Positions 33,293 to 42,561 of a stretch of 64,000 nucleotides of DNA are shown one piece after another. The notes beneath the pieces are model-generated. The model had not been told where the DNA came from, did no database searches, and saw only the letters and a program-made list of their open reading frames with translations. The position numbers and the translations under genes were made by a program. The stretch is from DASUBV01 sp963822485 (GTDB lineage: Bacteria > Actinomycetota > Actinomycetes > Streptosporangiales > Streptosporangiaceae). Within the stretch, counting starts at the first letter, position 1. Every line of letters begins with the position of its first letter. The stretch lies in contig CAWGHW010000031.1 in NCBI GenBank assembly GCA_963822485.1, positions 1,054,001-1,118,000 on the forward strand. Reading direction: 5' to 3'.

Positions 33293-34798
33293 CTACCGGA
33301 ACGCGGCTGTGACCGGGGCCAGGCGCCGGACTTCGTCGGGTCCGGCCAGGTCAGGCAGGGCGACGAAGACGGTCCCGACGCCGCGCTGGGCCAGCAGCCG
33401 GTAGCGATCGATGTGATCGCGGGGCGAGCCGGCGTGGTGCCGGGCGGCGAACGTGGCCGCGGCCACCCGGCCGCGCAGCCGCTCGACCAGGTCGGCCGCG
33501 TGCTCGCGGTCGGTGCCGACCACCGGGATGTCGAGCACGGTCACCTGCAGGCTGGCCGGATCGCGGCCGGCCTGGGCGCAGTGCTCGCGCAGCACGGCCA
33601 GCTTGCGGTCCAGGGTGGGCAGGTCGGCCGCGGGCAGGTTGCAGCCGTCGCCCAGGCGGGCCGCGATGGCCAGGGTACGGCGTTCGCCGGAACCGCCGAC
33701 GATGATCGGGATGTCGCTGACCGGTCGCGGATAACACGTCGTCTCGGGCAGCTCGACGTGCTCGCCGTGATAGGCCTTGGTGCCCGGCTGCCACAGCGCG
33801 CGCATCGTCTCGATGGTCCGCTCGAGCTGGTCCAGGCGCTGCCCGGCGGGCGGGAACGGCAGGCCGAACGCGGCGTGCTCCCGGTCCCACCAGCCCGCGC
33901 CGAGCCCGCAGAAGGCCCGGCCGCCGGTCAGCACGTCGAGGGTGGCGGCGGTCTTGGCCAGCACGCCGGCCGCGTGGAACGTCACCGGGCTGACCAGCGT
34001 GCCCAGCCGCAGGCCGGTGTCCAGCCCGGCCAGCAGGCCGAGCGTGACCCAGGGCTCGGGTATGGGCTCCCAGGCCCGCCCGACCTGCGGAATCTGGATC
34101 AGGTGGTCCATCAGCGCCAGGCCCGCGAACCCGGCTTCGCTGGCCGCCGCGCCGACCGAGCGCAGCCACCCGGCCGGGTCCTCCCCCCATCGAAAACTGG
34201 ACACGTGCAGGATGAAGCTCAGTTCCGCCGCCGGCTCCTGGCCGGGCTGGCTCGCGGAGGTCGTGCGGGCGGGCGTGTGCGCGGGCTCGAGCCGGGCCGG
34301 GCCGGCCTCGACCACGACGTCCCAGTCCTCGGCGGCCAGCTCGGCCGCCGCGGCCCGCACCCGGCGGAGCTGCGCGTCCAGCACGGCGGCCGGGACGGCC
34401 ACGGCGCGGGCCCGGTTGCGCTCGCGGCACAGCCCGGGGTCGGTGTCGAACAGCACGGCCACGGCGGGCAGGCCCGAGCGGCGGGCCTGGTCGAGGTAGC
34501 CGCGGCGGCGTTCGGGATCCAGGCCCAGGGTGTCGATGACGGTGGCCAGGCCGCGGCGGGTGCGCGCGGCCACGATCTGATCGAGCAGCGAGAAGGCGTC
34601 GGCCGAGGCGTCCAGGTCACGTTCGCCGCTGCCGACCACGGCCCTGAGCCGGTCGGAGGACACCACCTCGGTGGCCCGGTAGTGCGCGGCGGCCCAGGCT
34701 GACTTGCCGGAGCCGGACGCGCCGACCAGCACGACGAGCGCGGGATCGGGGATGCGCCGCGGCTCGGCCGGGTCGGCGGCGTCGGTGTCCACGGTCAC
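33293..34798 (-). CDS. Fusion: P-loop kinase domain plus F420-type LLM oxidoreductase
   Basis: 501 residues with two domains. Residues about 15-165 form a P-loop kinase of the polynucleotide-kinase-like type (VVLVGASGSGKSAWA, VVSSDRLR, then VIDTLGL and the lid RERNRAR). From about 190 an LLM-class TIM barrel follows (ELSFILHVSSF, GLALMDHLIQIPQ, LGTLVSPVTFHAAGVLAKTA, GGRAFCGLGAGWWDREH, PIIVGGSGERRTL), typical of F420-dependent oxidoreductases. No stop, start or low-complexity break separates them except a short linker near residue 175. Minus strand, downstream of the Clp-N gene by 44 bp. Substrates unknown. Confidence 0.88.
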   Translation of the reverse strand: MTVDTDAADPAEPRRIPDPALVVLVGASGSGKSAWAAAHYRATEVVSSDRLRAVVGSGERDLDASADAFSLLDQIVAARTRRGLATVIDTLGLDPERRRGYLDQARRSGLPAVAVLFDTDPGLCRERNRARAVAVPAAVLDAQLRRVRAAAAELAAEDWDVVVEAGPARLEPAHTPARTTSASQPGQEPAAELSFILHVSSFRWGEDPAGWLRSVGAAASEAGFAGLALMDHLIQIPQVGRAWEPIPEPWVTLGLLAGLDTGLRLGTLVSPVTFHAAGVLAKTAATLDVLTGGRAFCGLGAGWWDREHAAFGLPFPPAGQRLDQLERTIETMRALWQPGTKAYHGEHVELPETTCYPRPVSDIPIIVGGSGERRTLAIAARLGDGCNLPAADLPTLDRKLAVLREHCAQAGRDPASLQVTVLDIPVVGTDREHAADLVERLRGRVAAATFAARHHAGSPRDHIDRYRLLAQRGVGTVFVALPDLAGPDEVRRLAPVTAAFR

Positions 34799-34842
34799 CA
34801 GGGTGACAGAGCCCCGGCGGGCGTGGCGGGGGCCGGGCTGGT

Positions 34843-35496
34843 TCAGTCCTGGCCGGGAGCGAACTGTTCCTGGACGGGCGGGACGGGGCTGGGCCGCCGC
34901 GGCGCGGGCGGGGCGGGGGCCTCGGTCAGCTGCCTGAGTATGTCGGTGCGCAGGGTTCCGACGTGGATGCCGGCCACCTTGAGCGCCTCGACGGCACCGG
35001 AGTCGGGCTGCTCGATGATGCTGAGCAGCAGGTGCCCGGAGGAGACGTGGTCGTGGCGGAACCGGTGGGCGGTGCGCAGGGCCAGGTCGAGGGCACGGCG
35101 GGCGTTCCTGGTCAGCCGCAGGTCCAGCGGGGCTCCCGGACCGTGCGGCGCGGGCTCGCCGGGCGGGGCCTCAGCGGCGAGCGTGACCTCAGGGGGTAGC
35201 CCGGCCTCCGGGGCTGGTGCGGTGCCGGTGTCGGCGGCGGCGGTGTCGGCGGCCGTCTCGGGGGCGTTGGCGGTGTCGGCGGCGGCCAGCCGCGCGGCCT
35301 CCACCTGCGGCACGGCGGCCCGCACCTCTTCGGGATCCGCCTGGACCGCCTCCAGCACGTCGGTGGCATCGCCCGGCTTGTCCATCAGGCCGAGCAGCAG
35401 GTGCTCGGTGCGGATCTCCCGGCTGCCGGCCCGGGCGGCTTCCTCACGGGCCTTGGCGATGGCCGCCCGCGCGTCCTGGTCGAATCGCTCGAACAT
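34843..35496 (-). CDS. Clp N-domain protein without ATPase
   Basis: 217 residues made of two Clp-N-like halves: MFERFDQDARAAIAKAREEAARAG with TEHLLLGLM near residue 30, and TRNARRALDLALRTA with SSGHLLLSII near 155. An Ala/Pro/Glu-rich linker (residues about 75-125) separates them. No AAA+ module, so it is a stand-alone N-domain protein that could act as a substrate adaptor or decoy for ClpC (inference). ATG 35496 has GGAG 7-8 nt upstream; the TTG just before it is rejected. Confidence 0.87.
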   Translation of the reverse strand: MFERFDQDARAAIAKAREEAARAGSREIRTEHLLLGLMDKPGDATDVLEAVQADPEEVRAAVPQVEAARLAAADTANAPETAADTAAADTGTAPAPEAGLPPEVTLAAEAPPGEPAPHGPGAPLDLRLTRNARRALDLALRTAHRFRHDHVSSGHLLLSIIEQPDSGAVEALKVAGIHVGTLRTDILRQLTEAPAPPAPRRPSPVPPVQEQFAPGQD

Positions 35497-35722
35497 CAAC
35501 TGCTCCGTTCGCCCGCCGTGCTGTCACGCGGTTCCCGAGCTGTCACCAGGCGGTGGCTGGCTCGCCCCGCCGAGACGCCGACGGCGCCCGAGCAGTTGCC
35601 AGATGATAGCTCCGGCGGCCGGGTCCTCAGGCCCGCTCGCGGCCGTTCCCGGCCGGGCGCGGGCGGGTTCGGGCGGCTTGTCGGAACCGTCCGGGGCCAG
35701 GTGGGCGACGGGCGGGCGGGGC

Positions 35723-35728
35723 TATCGT
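35723..35728 (+). promoter_or_regulatory. -10 hexamer, leaderless start
   Basis: TATCGT, 6 nt before GTG 35735. Confidence 0.5.
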
Positions 35729-35734
35729 GGGCTG

Positions 35735-36172
35735 GTGTCCGCGCTGGAGATCACCTCGCGAATTCAGGTCCGCGCCGACCCGCAGCGGGTCTGGGCGCTG
35801 GCGATGGACTGGTCCCGGCAGCACGAGTGGGTGCCCGCCACCGTGGTGCGGGGCGGCACCGGCGTCGGCGCTCAGGTGGTGGCCAGGACCGGCGTCGGGC
35901 CGGCCGGGTTCACCGACACCATGGTCATCACCGAGTGGGAGCCGCCGCGGCGCTGCGTGGTCCAGCACACCGGGCGGGTGGTGCGCGGTCGCGGCGTGTT
36001 CGAGGTCGTGCCGCACGGCGAGGTCAGCGAGTTCCGCTGGACCGAGCTGATCGACCTGCCGGTGCCCGACTCGGTGCGGCCCGCGGCCACGGTGATCGGC
36101 CGGTGGACCGTGGTGCCGCTGACCAGGCTGGGCCTGGACTACGCGCTGCGCCGCTTTGCCCGCCTGGTCTGA
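35735..36172 (+). CDS. SRPBCC (polyketide cyclase/START-like) family protein
   Basis: 145 residues, the normal length of this helix-grip fold. Begins with the first strand (ALEITSRIQVRADPQRVWALAMDWSRQHEWVP), followed by ITEWEPPRRCVVQHTG and FEVVPHGEVSEFRWTE, and ends with the long C-terminal helix. Such proteins bind a hydrophobic ligand. No catalytic assignment possible. Leaderless start supported by TATCGT. Confidence 0.88.
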   Translation: MSALEITSRIQVRADPQRVWALAMDWSRQHEWVPATVVRGGTGVGAQVVARTGVGPAGFTDTMVITEWEPPRRCVVQHTGRVVRGRGVFEVVPHGEVSEFRWTELIDLPVPDSVRPAATVIGRWTVVPLTRLGLDYALRRFARLV

Positions 36173-36195
36173 CCGGGCGCTGGTACGACTAAGAG

Positions 36196-36861
36196 ATGCG
36201 GACCGAGCCCGGCCCCGACGCGTCCGACGCCGCCGACCTGCGCGACCGGCTGCGGCACGTCTACTGGATCGGCGGCGGCAGCGGGGCAGGCAAGTCGACC
36301 ATCGCCCGGCGCCTGGCCGCGCGGCACGACCTGGACGTGTACGCCACCGACGACGTGATGGCGGACCATGGCCGCCGCATCGTGCCCGGCGAGGCCCCGT
36401 TCCTGGCCGAGTTCGCGGCGATGGACATGGACCAGCGCTGGGTGCACCGGTCGCCGCCGACCATGCTGGAGACGTTCCACTGGTACCGCGGCGAGGGCTT
36501 CGGGCTGATCGTGGAGGACCTGCTGCGGCGGCCGGCCGGGCCGGGTGTGATCGCCGAGGGCTTCCGGCTGCTGCCGCGCCTGGTGGCGCCGTTGCTGGCC
36601 GAGCCCCGGCAGGCCGTCTGGCTGCTGCCCACGTCCGGCTTCCGGCGGGCCTCGTTCGAGCGCCGGGGCTCGCTGTGGGAGATCGCGAACAAGACCAGCG
36701 ACCCGGACCGGGCCCTGCGCAACCTGCTGGAGCGCGACGGGCTGTTCACCGAGCGCCTGGGCGCGGAGGCCAGGGACCTCGGGCTGCCGGTCATCGAGGT
36801 CGACGGCGCGCTCACCGAGGCGGGCCTCATGGCGCGGGTGGCCGACGCGTTCGGGCTCTGA
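36196..36861 (+). CDS. P-loop kinase-like NTPase
   Basis: 221 residues. Walker A GGGSGAGKST near residue 25, a base-recognition TDDVM loop near 50, and a late EIANKTSDPDRALRN helix. General fold of small-molecule or nucleotide kinases (AAA_33/CPT-like). No partner domain. Probably co-transcribed with the SRPBCC gene (23-bp gap). Substrate unknown. Confidence 0.82.
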   Translation: MRTEPGPDASDAADLRDRLRHVYWIGGGSGAGKSTIARRLAARHDLDVYATDDVMADHGRRIVPGEAPFLAEFAAMDMDQRWVHRSPPTMLETFHWYRGEGFGLIVEDLLRRPAGPGVIAEGFRLLPRLVAPLLAEPRQAVWLLPTSGFRRASFERRGSLWEIANKTSDPDRALRNLLERDGLFTERLGAEARDLGLPVIEVDGALTEAGLMARVADAFGL

Positions 36862-36909
36862 CCACGGGTGCCCGGGGAGCCCGGTGCCGGCCTGCGGCAT
36901 GATCGCGGC

Positions 36910-38004
36910 ATGACCAGAGCAGCGGACCTCGGGCTGACCATCGGCACCCTGCCCAGCGGCCCCACCGGGTCGGTCCTCGATGTGCCCGGTGTGGGGGTGG
37001 GCCACGCCACCGTCTGGCGTGACGAGCCGCCGCCACCGGCCGGGCGGGGCATCGCCCGGACCGGCGTCACCGTCCTCGACCTGGGTGGCAACCTGTTCCG
37101 CCGCCCCGTGCCGGCCGGCGGCGCGGTGCTCAACGGGGCCGGCGAGTGCACCGGGTTCCTGGCCGCCGGCGAGTGGGGCCTGGCCGAGACCCCGGTGTTC
37201 CTGACCTCGACCATGCAGGTCGGCCGGGTCTACGACGCGGCGTGCGAGCTGCTCATGGAGGAGGACGCCGGCATCGGGGTGGACGACGTGATCATCCCGA
37301 TCGTGGCCGAGTGCGACGACAGCTTCCTGTCTGACAGCAGGCGCATGCAGGTCACGACGGCCGACGTGCGGGCCGCGCTGGACGGGGCCCGGGCCAGCGC
37401 CGGCGGCGCGGCGCCGTTCGAGGGCGCGGTCGGGGCGGGCACGGGGATGACCTGCCTGGGCTACAAGGGCGGCATCGGCACCGCCTCCCGGCTGGTCGAG
37501 TCGGACGGCCGGCGGTTCGCGGTGGGTGTCCTGCTGCTGTCCAATTTCGGTGACCGCGACCGGCTGACCGTGGACGGCGTCCCGGCCGGCCGCCTGCTCC
37601 CGGCCCCCGGCGGGCCTGACGCCGAGGTGGCGCCGCCGGCGGGGTCGTGCATCGTGATCGCGGTGACCGATGCGCCGCTGGATTCGGCGGGATGCGCGCG
37701 GCTGGCCCGGCGGGCCGGACTCGGCCTGGCCCGGACGGGCTCGACGGCCAGGCATGGCAGCGGCGAGATCTTCCTGGGCCTGGCCACCGGGCTGCGCGCG
37801 CCGCGCGGTCAGGCCGCGCCCGCTGCGCCGCTGGCGGGCCGCGAGCTGGACCCGCTTTTCGCCGCCGTGGTCGAGGCCACCGAGGAGGCCGTGCTGAACA
37901 GCCTGCTCGCCGCCGTCACCGTCGGCGGCCGCGACGGCCACACCTCGTACGCGCTGCCGCACGCGCAGCTAGTCGACCTGCTCCGCGCGGCCGGCCGGAT
38001 CTAG
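36910..38004 (+). CDS. P1 family peptidase (DmpA/BapA-like aminopeptidase)
   Basis: 364 residues, N-terminal nucleophile-type aminopeptidase that self-cleaves into two chains. Family motifs: VPGVGVGHATVW near residue 27, RTGVTVLDL, GECTGF near 78, GAVGAGTGMTCLGYKGGIGTASR near 180 and AVGVLLLSNFG near 205. Acts on beta-amino or D-amino N-termini in characterised relatives. ATG 36910 is preceded by CATGAT 6 nt upstream and no Shine-Dalgarno, again leaderless. Followed by a short hairpin terminator. Confidence 0.92.
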   Translation: MTRAADLGLTIGTLPSGPTGSVLDVPGVGVGHATVWRDEPPPPAGRGIARTGVTVLDLGGNLFRRPVPAGGAVLNGAGECTGFLAAGEWGLAETPVFLTSTMQVGRVYDAACELLMEEDAGIGVDDVIIPIVAECDDSFLSDSRRMQVTTADVRAALDGARASAGGAAPFEGAVGAGTGMTCLGYKGGIGTASRLVESDGRRFAVGVLLLSNFGDRDRLTVDGVPAGRLLPAPGGPDAEVAPPAGSCIVIAVTDAPLDSAGCARLARRAGLGLARTGSTARHGSGEIFLGLATGLRAPRGQAAPAAPLAGRELDPLFAAVVEATEEAVLNSLLAAVTVGGRDGHTSYALPHAQLVDLLRAAGRI

Positions 38005-38073
38005 ACCAGCCTCGCCCGCGGCAGCCCCGCTGGCCTCTCTAGCCACGTCGGCCCCAAGCCCCGCACCCGGAAG

Positions 38074-38091
38074 CAGCCCCTCGGGGGGCTG
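38074..38091 (+). terminator. Rho-independent-like terminator of the P1 peptidase gene
   Basis: CAGCCCC-TCGG-GGGGCTG followed by TTT. Confidence 0.7.
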
Positions 38092-38155
38092 TTTCATGAT
38101 CCCGTAGCGTTTGCGGGGTCGGAGCCCGCTAAAACTACGGGATCATGAAGCAGCC
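38087..38155. repeat. 21-bp inverted repeat (REP/MITE-like)
   Basis: Arms 38087-38107 and 38135-38155 match at 20 of 21 positions (core TTCATGATCCCGTAG). The 27-nt loop contains its own small GCGGG/CCCGC stem. A related TTCATGATCGTGGGATC occurs near 38187. Its right arm is not followed by any gene start. Confidence 0.8.
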
Positions 38156-38663
38156 AGATTCCGGGTAGGCGGGCCAGATCGACTGTTCATGATCGTGGGA
38201 TCTGGGTCACGAGTGGCCCCTAATCCTCCACGTTGATGGAGGCGAGAGGTCCATCCCGGGGCCTCCGCGGGTACCACGCTGCGGCGCGGGACCCGCACGG
38301 CTTCCTTGACGCAGGCAACTGGCTGGGTCGCCTTGCCTCGCTGGCCTGCGACGACGTTGTCGCTGGGCGCGTGCCGAGCACGCGCAGGCCGACGGCTGAC
38401 CTGGCTTCGCGGGCGAGTTGTCTGGAGGCGACCGGGCGGACCGCCGACCGGTCACGCCGACCGATCGGTTTGGAACCTAAAGAACCTGTGTACCTCAACC
38501 AGCCGCGCAAGGGAAGACAGGATCTCCAGCTTTTTGCCCATCATCCCGGAGAAACTACTAACTGACGGCTGTCCGGCAACAAGATCAGTCTGGCTGCGGG
38601 CCCCTGGGGGCCGTTGTCGCGCTGGCGGCCGCGCGGGGCATTCCGCTGCGAGGTGGGGATACG
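38156..38663. other. Unassigned region, no convincing gene
   Basis: About 500 bp with weaker codon bias than the neighbours. Several short open frames on both strands, none with a recognisable domain. One 30-residue minus-strand frame (38452-38544, starting MMGKKLEILSSLARLVE) encodes an amphipathic helix but has no clear ribosome site. It could be a decayed gene or a regulatory region. Confidence 0.4.
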
Positions 38664-38669
38664 TAAGCT
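38664..38669 (+). promoter_or_regulatory. -10 hexamer of the acyl-CoA dehydrogenase gene
   Basis: TAAGCT, 7 nt before GTG 38677. Confidence 0.45.
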
Positions 38670-38676
38670 TGCCTGC

Positions 38677-39861
38677 GTGTCGGCGGAAACCATGAGCTTT
38701 ACCGAGAACGATGAGCGCCGGGCGCTGCGAGCGGCGGCGGCGGAACTGGGCCGCCGGTACGGCTACGAGTACTACATCACCCAGGCGCGCAACGGCGGGA
38801 AGCTGACCGAGCTGTGGCGCGAGGCGGGCAAGCTGGGGTTCCTCGGGGTGAACCTGCCCGAGCGCTACGGCGGGGGCGGCGCCGGGCTGTACGAGCTGTC
38901 GATCGTGCTGGAGGAGCTGGCCGCGGCGGGCTGCGGGCTGCTGATGATGGTGGTGTCGCCGGCGATCTGCGGCACGATCATCGCCCGGTTCGGCACCGAC
39001 GCGCAGCAACAGCACTGGCTGCCGAGCCTGGCCAGCGGGTCGGCGATCATGGCGTTCGGGATCACCGAGCCGGACGCGGGGTCCAACTCGCACCGGCTGA
39101 CCACGGTGGCCGAGCGGGACGGCGACCAGTGGGTGCTGTCGGGCCGCAAGGTGTTCATCTCCGGCGTGGACGAGGCCGACGCGGTGATGATCGTGGGCCG
39201 GACCGCCGACTCCCGGACCGGTCGGCTGCGCCCGGCGCTGTTCGCGGTGCCGACGGACGCCAAGGGCTTCACGTTCCGGCCGGTGGAGATGGAGCTGATC
39301 AGCCCGGAGCAGCAGTTCCTGCTGTTCCTGGACGAGGTCAGGCTGCCGGCCGACGCGCTGGTAGGAGAGCCGGACGCGGGGCTGATGCAGCTGTTCGCCG
39401 GGCTCAACCCGGAGCGGATCATGGCGTCGGCCATGGCCATCGGCACGGGCCGCTACGCGCTGGACAAGGCGGTGAACTACGTCCGCGAGCGCACGGTCTG
39501 GGACGTGCCGATCGGGGCGCACCAGGGCATCGCGCACCCGCTGGCCCAGATCAAGATCGAGCTGGAGCTGGCCCGGCTGATGATGCAGAAGGCGGCCACG
39601 CTCCAGGATAGGAGTGCGGACGTCGGCGCGGACCAGGCGGCGGGCGAGGCGGCCAACATGGCCAAGTACGCGGCGGCCGAGGCTAGCGTCCGGGCCGTGG
39701 ACCAGGCCGTGCAGTCGCTGGGAGGCAACGGCCTGACCAAGGAGTACGGCGTGGCCTCGCTGCTGGCGCTGAGCCGGACGACGCGCATCGCGCCGGTCAG
39801 CCGGGAGATGATCCTCAACTTCGTGGCGCAGAACTCGCTCGGGCTGCCCAAGTCCTACTGA
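38677..39861 (+). CDS. Acyl-CoA dehydrogenase family protein
   Basis: 394 residues from GTG 38677 (leaderless pattern); ATG 38692, five codons later, is an alternative. FAD-dependent flavoenzyme that introduces an alpha,beta double bond into acyl-CoA. Motifs: LGFLGVNLPERYGGGG near residue 48, the FAD-binding MAFGITEPDAGSN near 122, and QSLGGNGLTKEYGVASL near the C-terminus. Followed 13 bp later by an enoyl-CoA hydratase, so the pair performs successive beta-oxidation-type steps on an unknown acyl-CoA. Confidence 0.93.
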   Translation: MSAETMSFTENDERRALRAAAAELGRRYGYEYYITQARNGGKLTELWREAGKLGFLGVNLPERYGGGGAGLYELSIVLEELAAAGCGLLMMVVSPAICGTIIARFGTDAQQQHWLPSLASGSAIMAFGITEPDAGSNSHRLTTVAERDGDQWVLSGRKVFISGVDEADAVMIVGRTADSRTGRLRPALFAVPTDAKGFTFRPVEMELISPEQQFLLFLDEVRLPADALVGEPDAGLMQLFAGLNPERIMASAMAIGTGRYALDKAVNYVRERTVWDVPIGAHQGIAHPLAQIKIELELARLMMQKAATLQDRSADVGADQAAGEAANMAKYAAAEASVRAVDQAVQSLGGNGLTKEYGVASLLALSRTTRIAPVSREMILNFVAQNSLGLPKSY

Positions 39862-39874
39862 ACGGGAAACGTTG

Positions 39875-40633
39875 ATGACCGACGCGCTCGTGGCCTACTC
39901 GGCCGACCGGGGCATCGCGCGGATCGCGCTGGACTCGCCGCGCAACCGCAACGCGCTGTCGGCGGCGCTGATGACGCAGCTCGAGGAGGCGCTGGCCGCC
40001 GCGGCGACCGACGACGGCGTCCGGGCGGTGGAGCTGACCCACACCGGGTCGACGTTCTGCGCCGGGGCCGACCTGACCGAGGCGCGGGCGGGCGGGATGG
40101 CCCAGGGCACCGCGCGGCTGATGGGACTGCTGCGGCAGATCATCGCGCTGCCCAAGCCGGTGGTGGCCAGCATCGACGGGCATGTCCGCGCGGGCGGCAT
40201 GGGGCTGGTCGGCGCCTGCGACATCGCCCTGGCCGGGCCCGCGTCCACGTTCGCGTTCTCTGAGGTGCGGCTGGGCCTGGCCCCGGCGATCATCTCGCTG
40301 ACCACGCTGCCGCGGCTGTCACCCCGCGCGGCCGGCCGGTACTACCTGACCGGGGAAACGTTCGACGCGCCGGCCGCGGCCAGCATGGGCCTGATCACCG
40401 AGGCGGTCGCGGACATCGACGCGGGCACGCTGGCGGTGCTGGACACGCTGCGCAAGGCCTCGCCGCAGGGGCTGGCCGAGACCAAGCCGCTGCTGACCGC
40501 CGGGCTGCTGGCCCGGTTCGAGGCCGACGGCGAGGCGCTGGTCGCGCAGTCGGCCCGGCTGTTCGGCTCCGCCGAGGCGGCCGAGGGCATGGCGGCGTTC
40601 CTGGCCAAGCGGCCGCCGGCCTGGGCGGTCTGA
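39875..40633 (+). CDS. Enoyl-CoA hydratase/isomerase family protein
   Basis: 252 residues, crotonase fold. Oxyanion hole motif GSTFCAGADLTEA near residue 60 and the second glycine loop VRAGGMGLVGACDIAL near 105. The FSEVRLGL element places a catalytic Glu near 130; the second usual Glu is not obvious. ATG 39875 is preceded by a TTG and a weak GGGAAA. Operon partner of the acyl-CoA dehydrogenase. Confidence 0.92.
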   Translation: MTDALVAYSADRGIARIALDSPRNRNALSAALMTQLEEALAAAATDDGVRAVELTHTGSTFCAGADLTEARAGGMAQGTARLMGLLRQIIALPKPVVASIDGHVRAGGMGLVGACDIALAGPASTFAFSEVRLGLAPAIISLTTLPRLSPRAAGRYYLTGETFDAPAAASMGLITEAVADIDAGTLAVLDTLRKASPQGLAETKPLLTAGLLARFEADGEALVAQSARLFGSAEAAEGMAAFLAKRPPAWAV

Positions 40634-40642
40634 CGGACCTGG

Positions 40643-42425
40643 CTAGCCCGCCAGCATGCCGGCGCGGACCAGGTCGGCGCGGACCAGGTCGGCGAGATGA
40701 AGCAGCTTGTTCGAGCCGCCGCTGACCGTGACCTTGACGTGCGGCGACGAGCTGGCGAAGTGGGTCTTGTCCCCGTTGTACTGGGCCAGCCACTTGGCGG
40801 TCACGTAGGCCGTGAACAGCCCGCTGAAGTCACCCTCCGAGTTGGTCTTGGGCTTGCTGCTGAACGCGTAGGCGGCGCCGTGGTAGATGAACATGATCAC
40901 GACCTTGCGCCCGGCGTACGGCGTCCACGAGCCGGAGTCCGACGAGGACTTGGAGTGCCGCGTGGTGGCAGCGCGCCAGAGGCGGCCCGAGATGGTGATG
41001 GCGCCCTTGGCGTGCACGTGGCGCGGGGAGACCTTGAAGTCCGTGATCCTGGTGTCCTCGCGCCACAGGTGCCGGACCTTGCTGACCGACACCCGCAGGG
41101 TCTGGGTGCCGGCGAAGCGCAGCCGGTAGTAGGCGTTCTGGTCCGGGGCGTTGACGGAGATGGTCCACAGCGGCGACCGGTCCGGGCAGTAGGGCACGCC
41201 GTAGGTGGGCTCGATGGCGATGAGCTGCTTCCACCGGCCCTTGGCGCTGTGCCCGTACTCCAGCGCGATGGGCGAGTTCACCGGCGTGTGGGAGCGGCCA
41301 GGCGACGTGTCGAGCAGGCACGTCTTGACGGTCAGCACGCCGGAGGCGCTGAGCTCGATGCTGGTCCGCTTGAACCCGGTGGTCTGGTGCACGGCCAGCG
41401 TCCGGGTCACCAGCGCCTTGCCGAGCAGGCCGGTCCCGCCGGCGGTGACGGCCCAGGTCCCGGTGGCGGTCTGCCGGGGGATGCGGGCCCGGAACTCGCC
41501 GGCCGCGTTGGTCTTCGTGGTGATCTTCTTCTGACCGGGCGGGGACAGCCGGGCGATGGTGACCGTGGTGCTCGGCAGCGGCTTGAGTGTCTTGGCCGAC
41601 TGGTAGTACTTGACCGTGCCGGTCATCTCGTCGGTGTGCCCGTACTCGATGGCGTCCTGAGAGAACTTGGCCGCCAGCCGGATCGGGCGTAGGCGAGTCG
41701 GTGATCGCCACTACGGACGACTGAGCACCCGCCATGCTGGAAGTGCCCGGGATGGAGGAGTAGTAGTTGTCCGGCTGCGGCTTCATCGAGAGCAGGAAGT
41801 CGCCGTTGCCGTCAGTGGTGACGGGATAGGAGCCGCTCGGATTGGACTCGGTCACCGGGCCGCCGACGATCTGGAGCGGCTGATCCGCGTAGGGCTCCAT
41901 CGAAGTCGTGCCGGGCTGGACCTCGGTGGCATGACCGGAGAACTTCACGGTCTGCTGGGTGTAGCTGATCGCCGACGGTGTCGCCTGCAGCGTCACGAAC
42001 GGCTGGATCAGGAACGGAAAGGTGCCCCCGCTCAGGCCGGTCTGCTGCCCGCTGTCGTCGGTCGCGTCCACGGTGGCGGTATAGGTCCCTGGGGCCAGGT
42101 CCGCGGTTGTGATGGGGTTCTGGAGCGGAAGCTGCCAGATTTCCTCGTCACCGCTCCCTCCGATCAGGGCAAAGCCGGTGACGTCCCAGACGTCGGTGCT
42201 GCCCTTAAGCAAATGCACCGTCATCGAGTCTGGGCTGATAGGAGTCGGGGACGTCGTGGTCACCGTCATCAGGCCAGCGTTGCCCGTCGGCGGGGCTGGG
42301 CTGGAGACGCTGACGATCGTGATGTCGCCGCTGTCCGCGCTGGCGGCAGGCGTGAAGGCCAGAGCGCTGACCGCGGTGGCGGCAGCCACGGCAAGAGCGC
42401 ATGCGGGCATAGAGCACAGACGCAC
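40643..42425 (-). CDS. Secreted multi-domain beta-sandwich protein (apparent frameshift)
   Basis: Read from GTG 42425 (GGGAG 5 nt upstream) through a signal peptide (RLCSMPACALAVAAATAV, cleavage after PAASA) to a stop at 40643, about 590 residues. The first frame ends near 41690 (AITDSPTP) and the second continues with LAAKFSQDAIEYGHT and TGTVKYYQSAKTLKPLPST. Ig-like or CNA-B-like beta strands repeat through both halves (for example TWAVTAGGTGLLGKALVT, RLRFAGTQTLRVSVS). Probably an extracellular structural or adhesion protein. The C-terminus carries a duplicated RADLV segment from a 15-bp repeat (40668-40697). Confidence 0.75.
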
Positions 42426-42548
42426 GGAATCTCCCGAAACGGGACACAAGCACAGCGGGGTTAAGCCGCACCAGCATAAATGGCCGACCGGCGAACGCGC
42501 CGCCTTGTTGCGCATCTGTCACCGCAATTACATGCTCAGGCCGCCTCG

Positions 42549-42554
42549 TAGGAT
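42549..42554 (+). promoter_or_regulatory. -10 hexamer, leaderless start of ybjQ-like gene
   Basis: TAGGAT, 7 nt before ATG 42562. Confidence 0.45.
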
Positions 42555-42561
42555 AAGCAGC

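Noticed and set aside
38233..38565. 110-codon plus-strand frame in the unassigned region
   Set aside because: Codon bias unlike neighbours, no ribosome site and no motif; not strong enough to call a gene.
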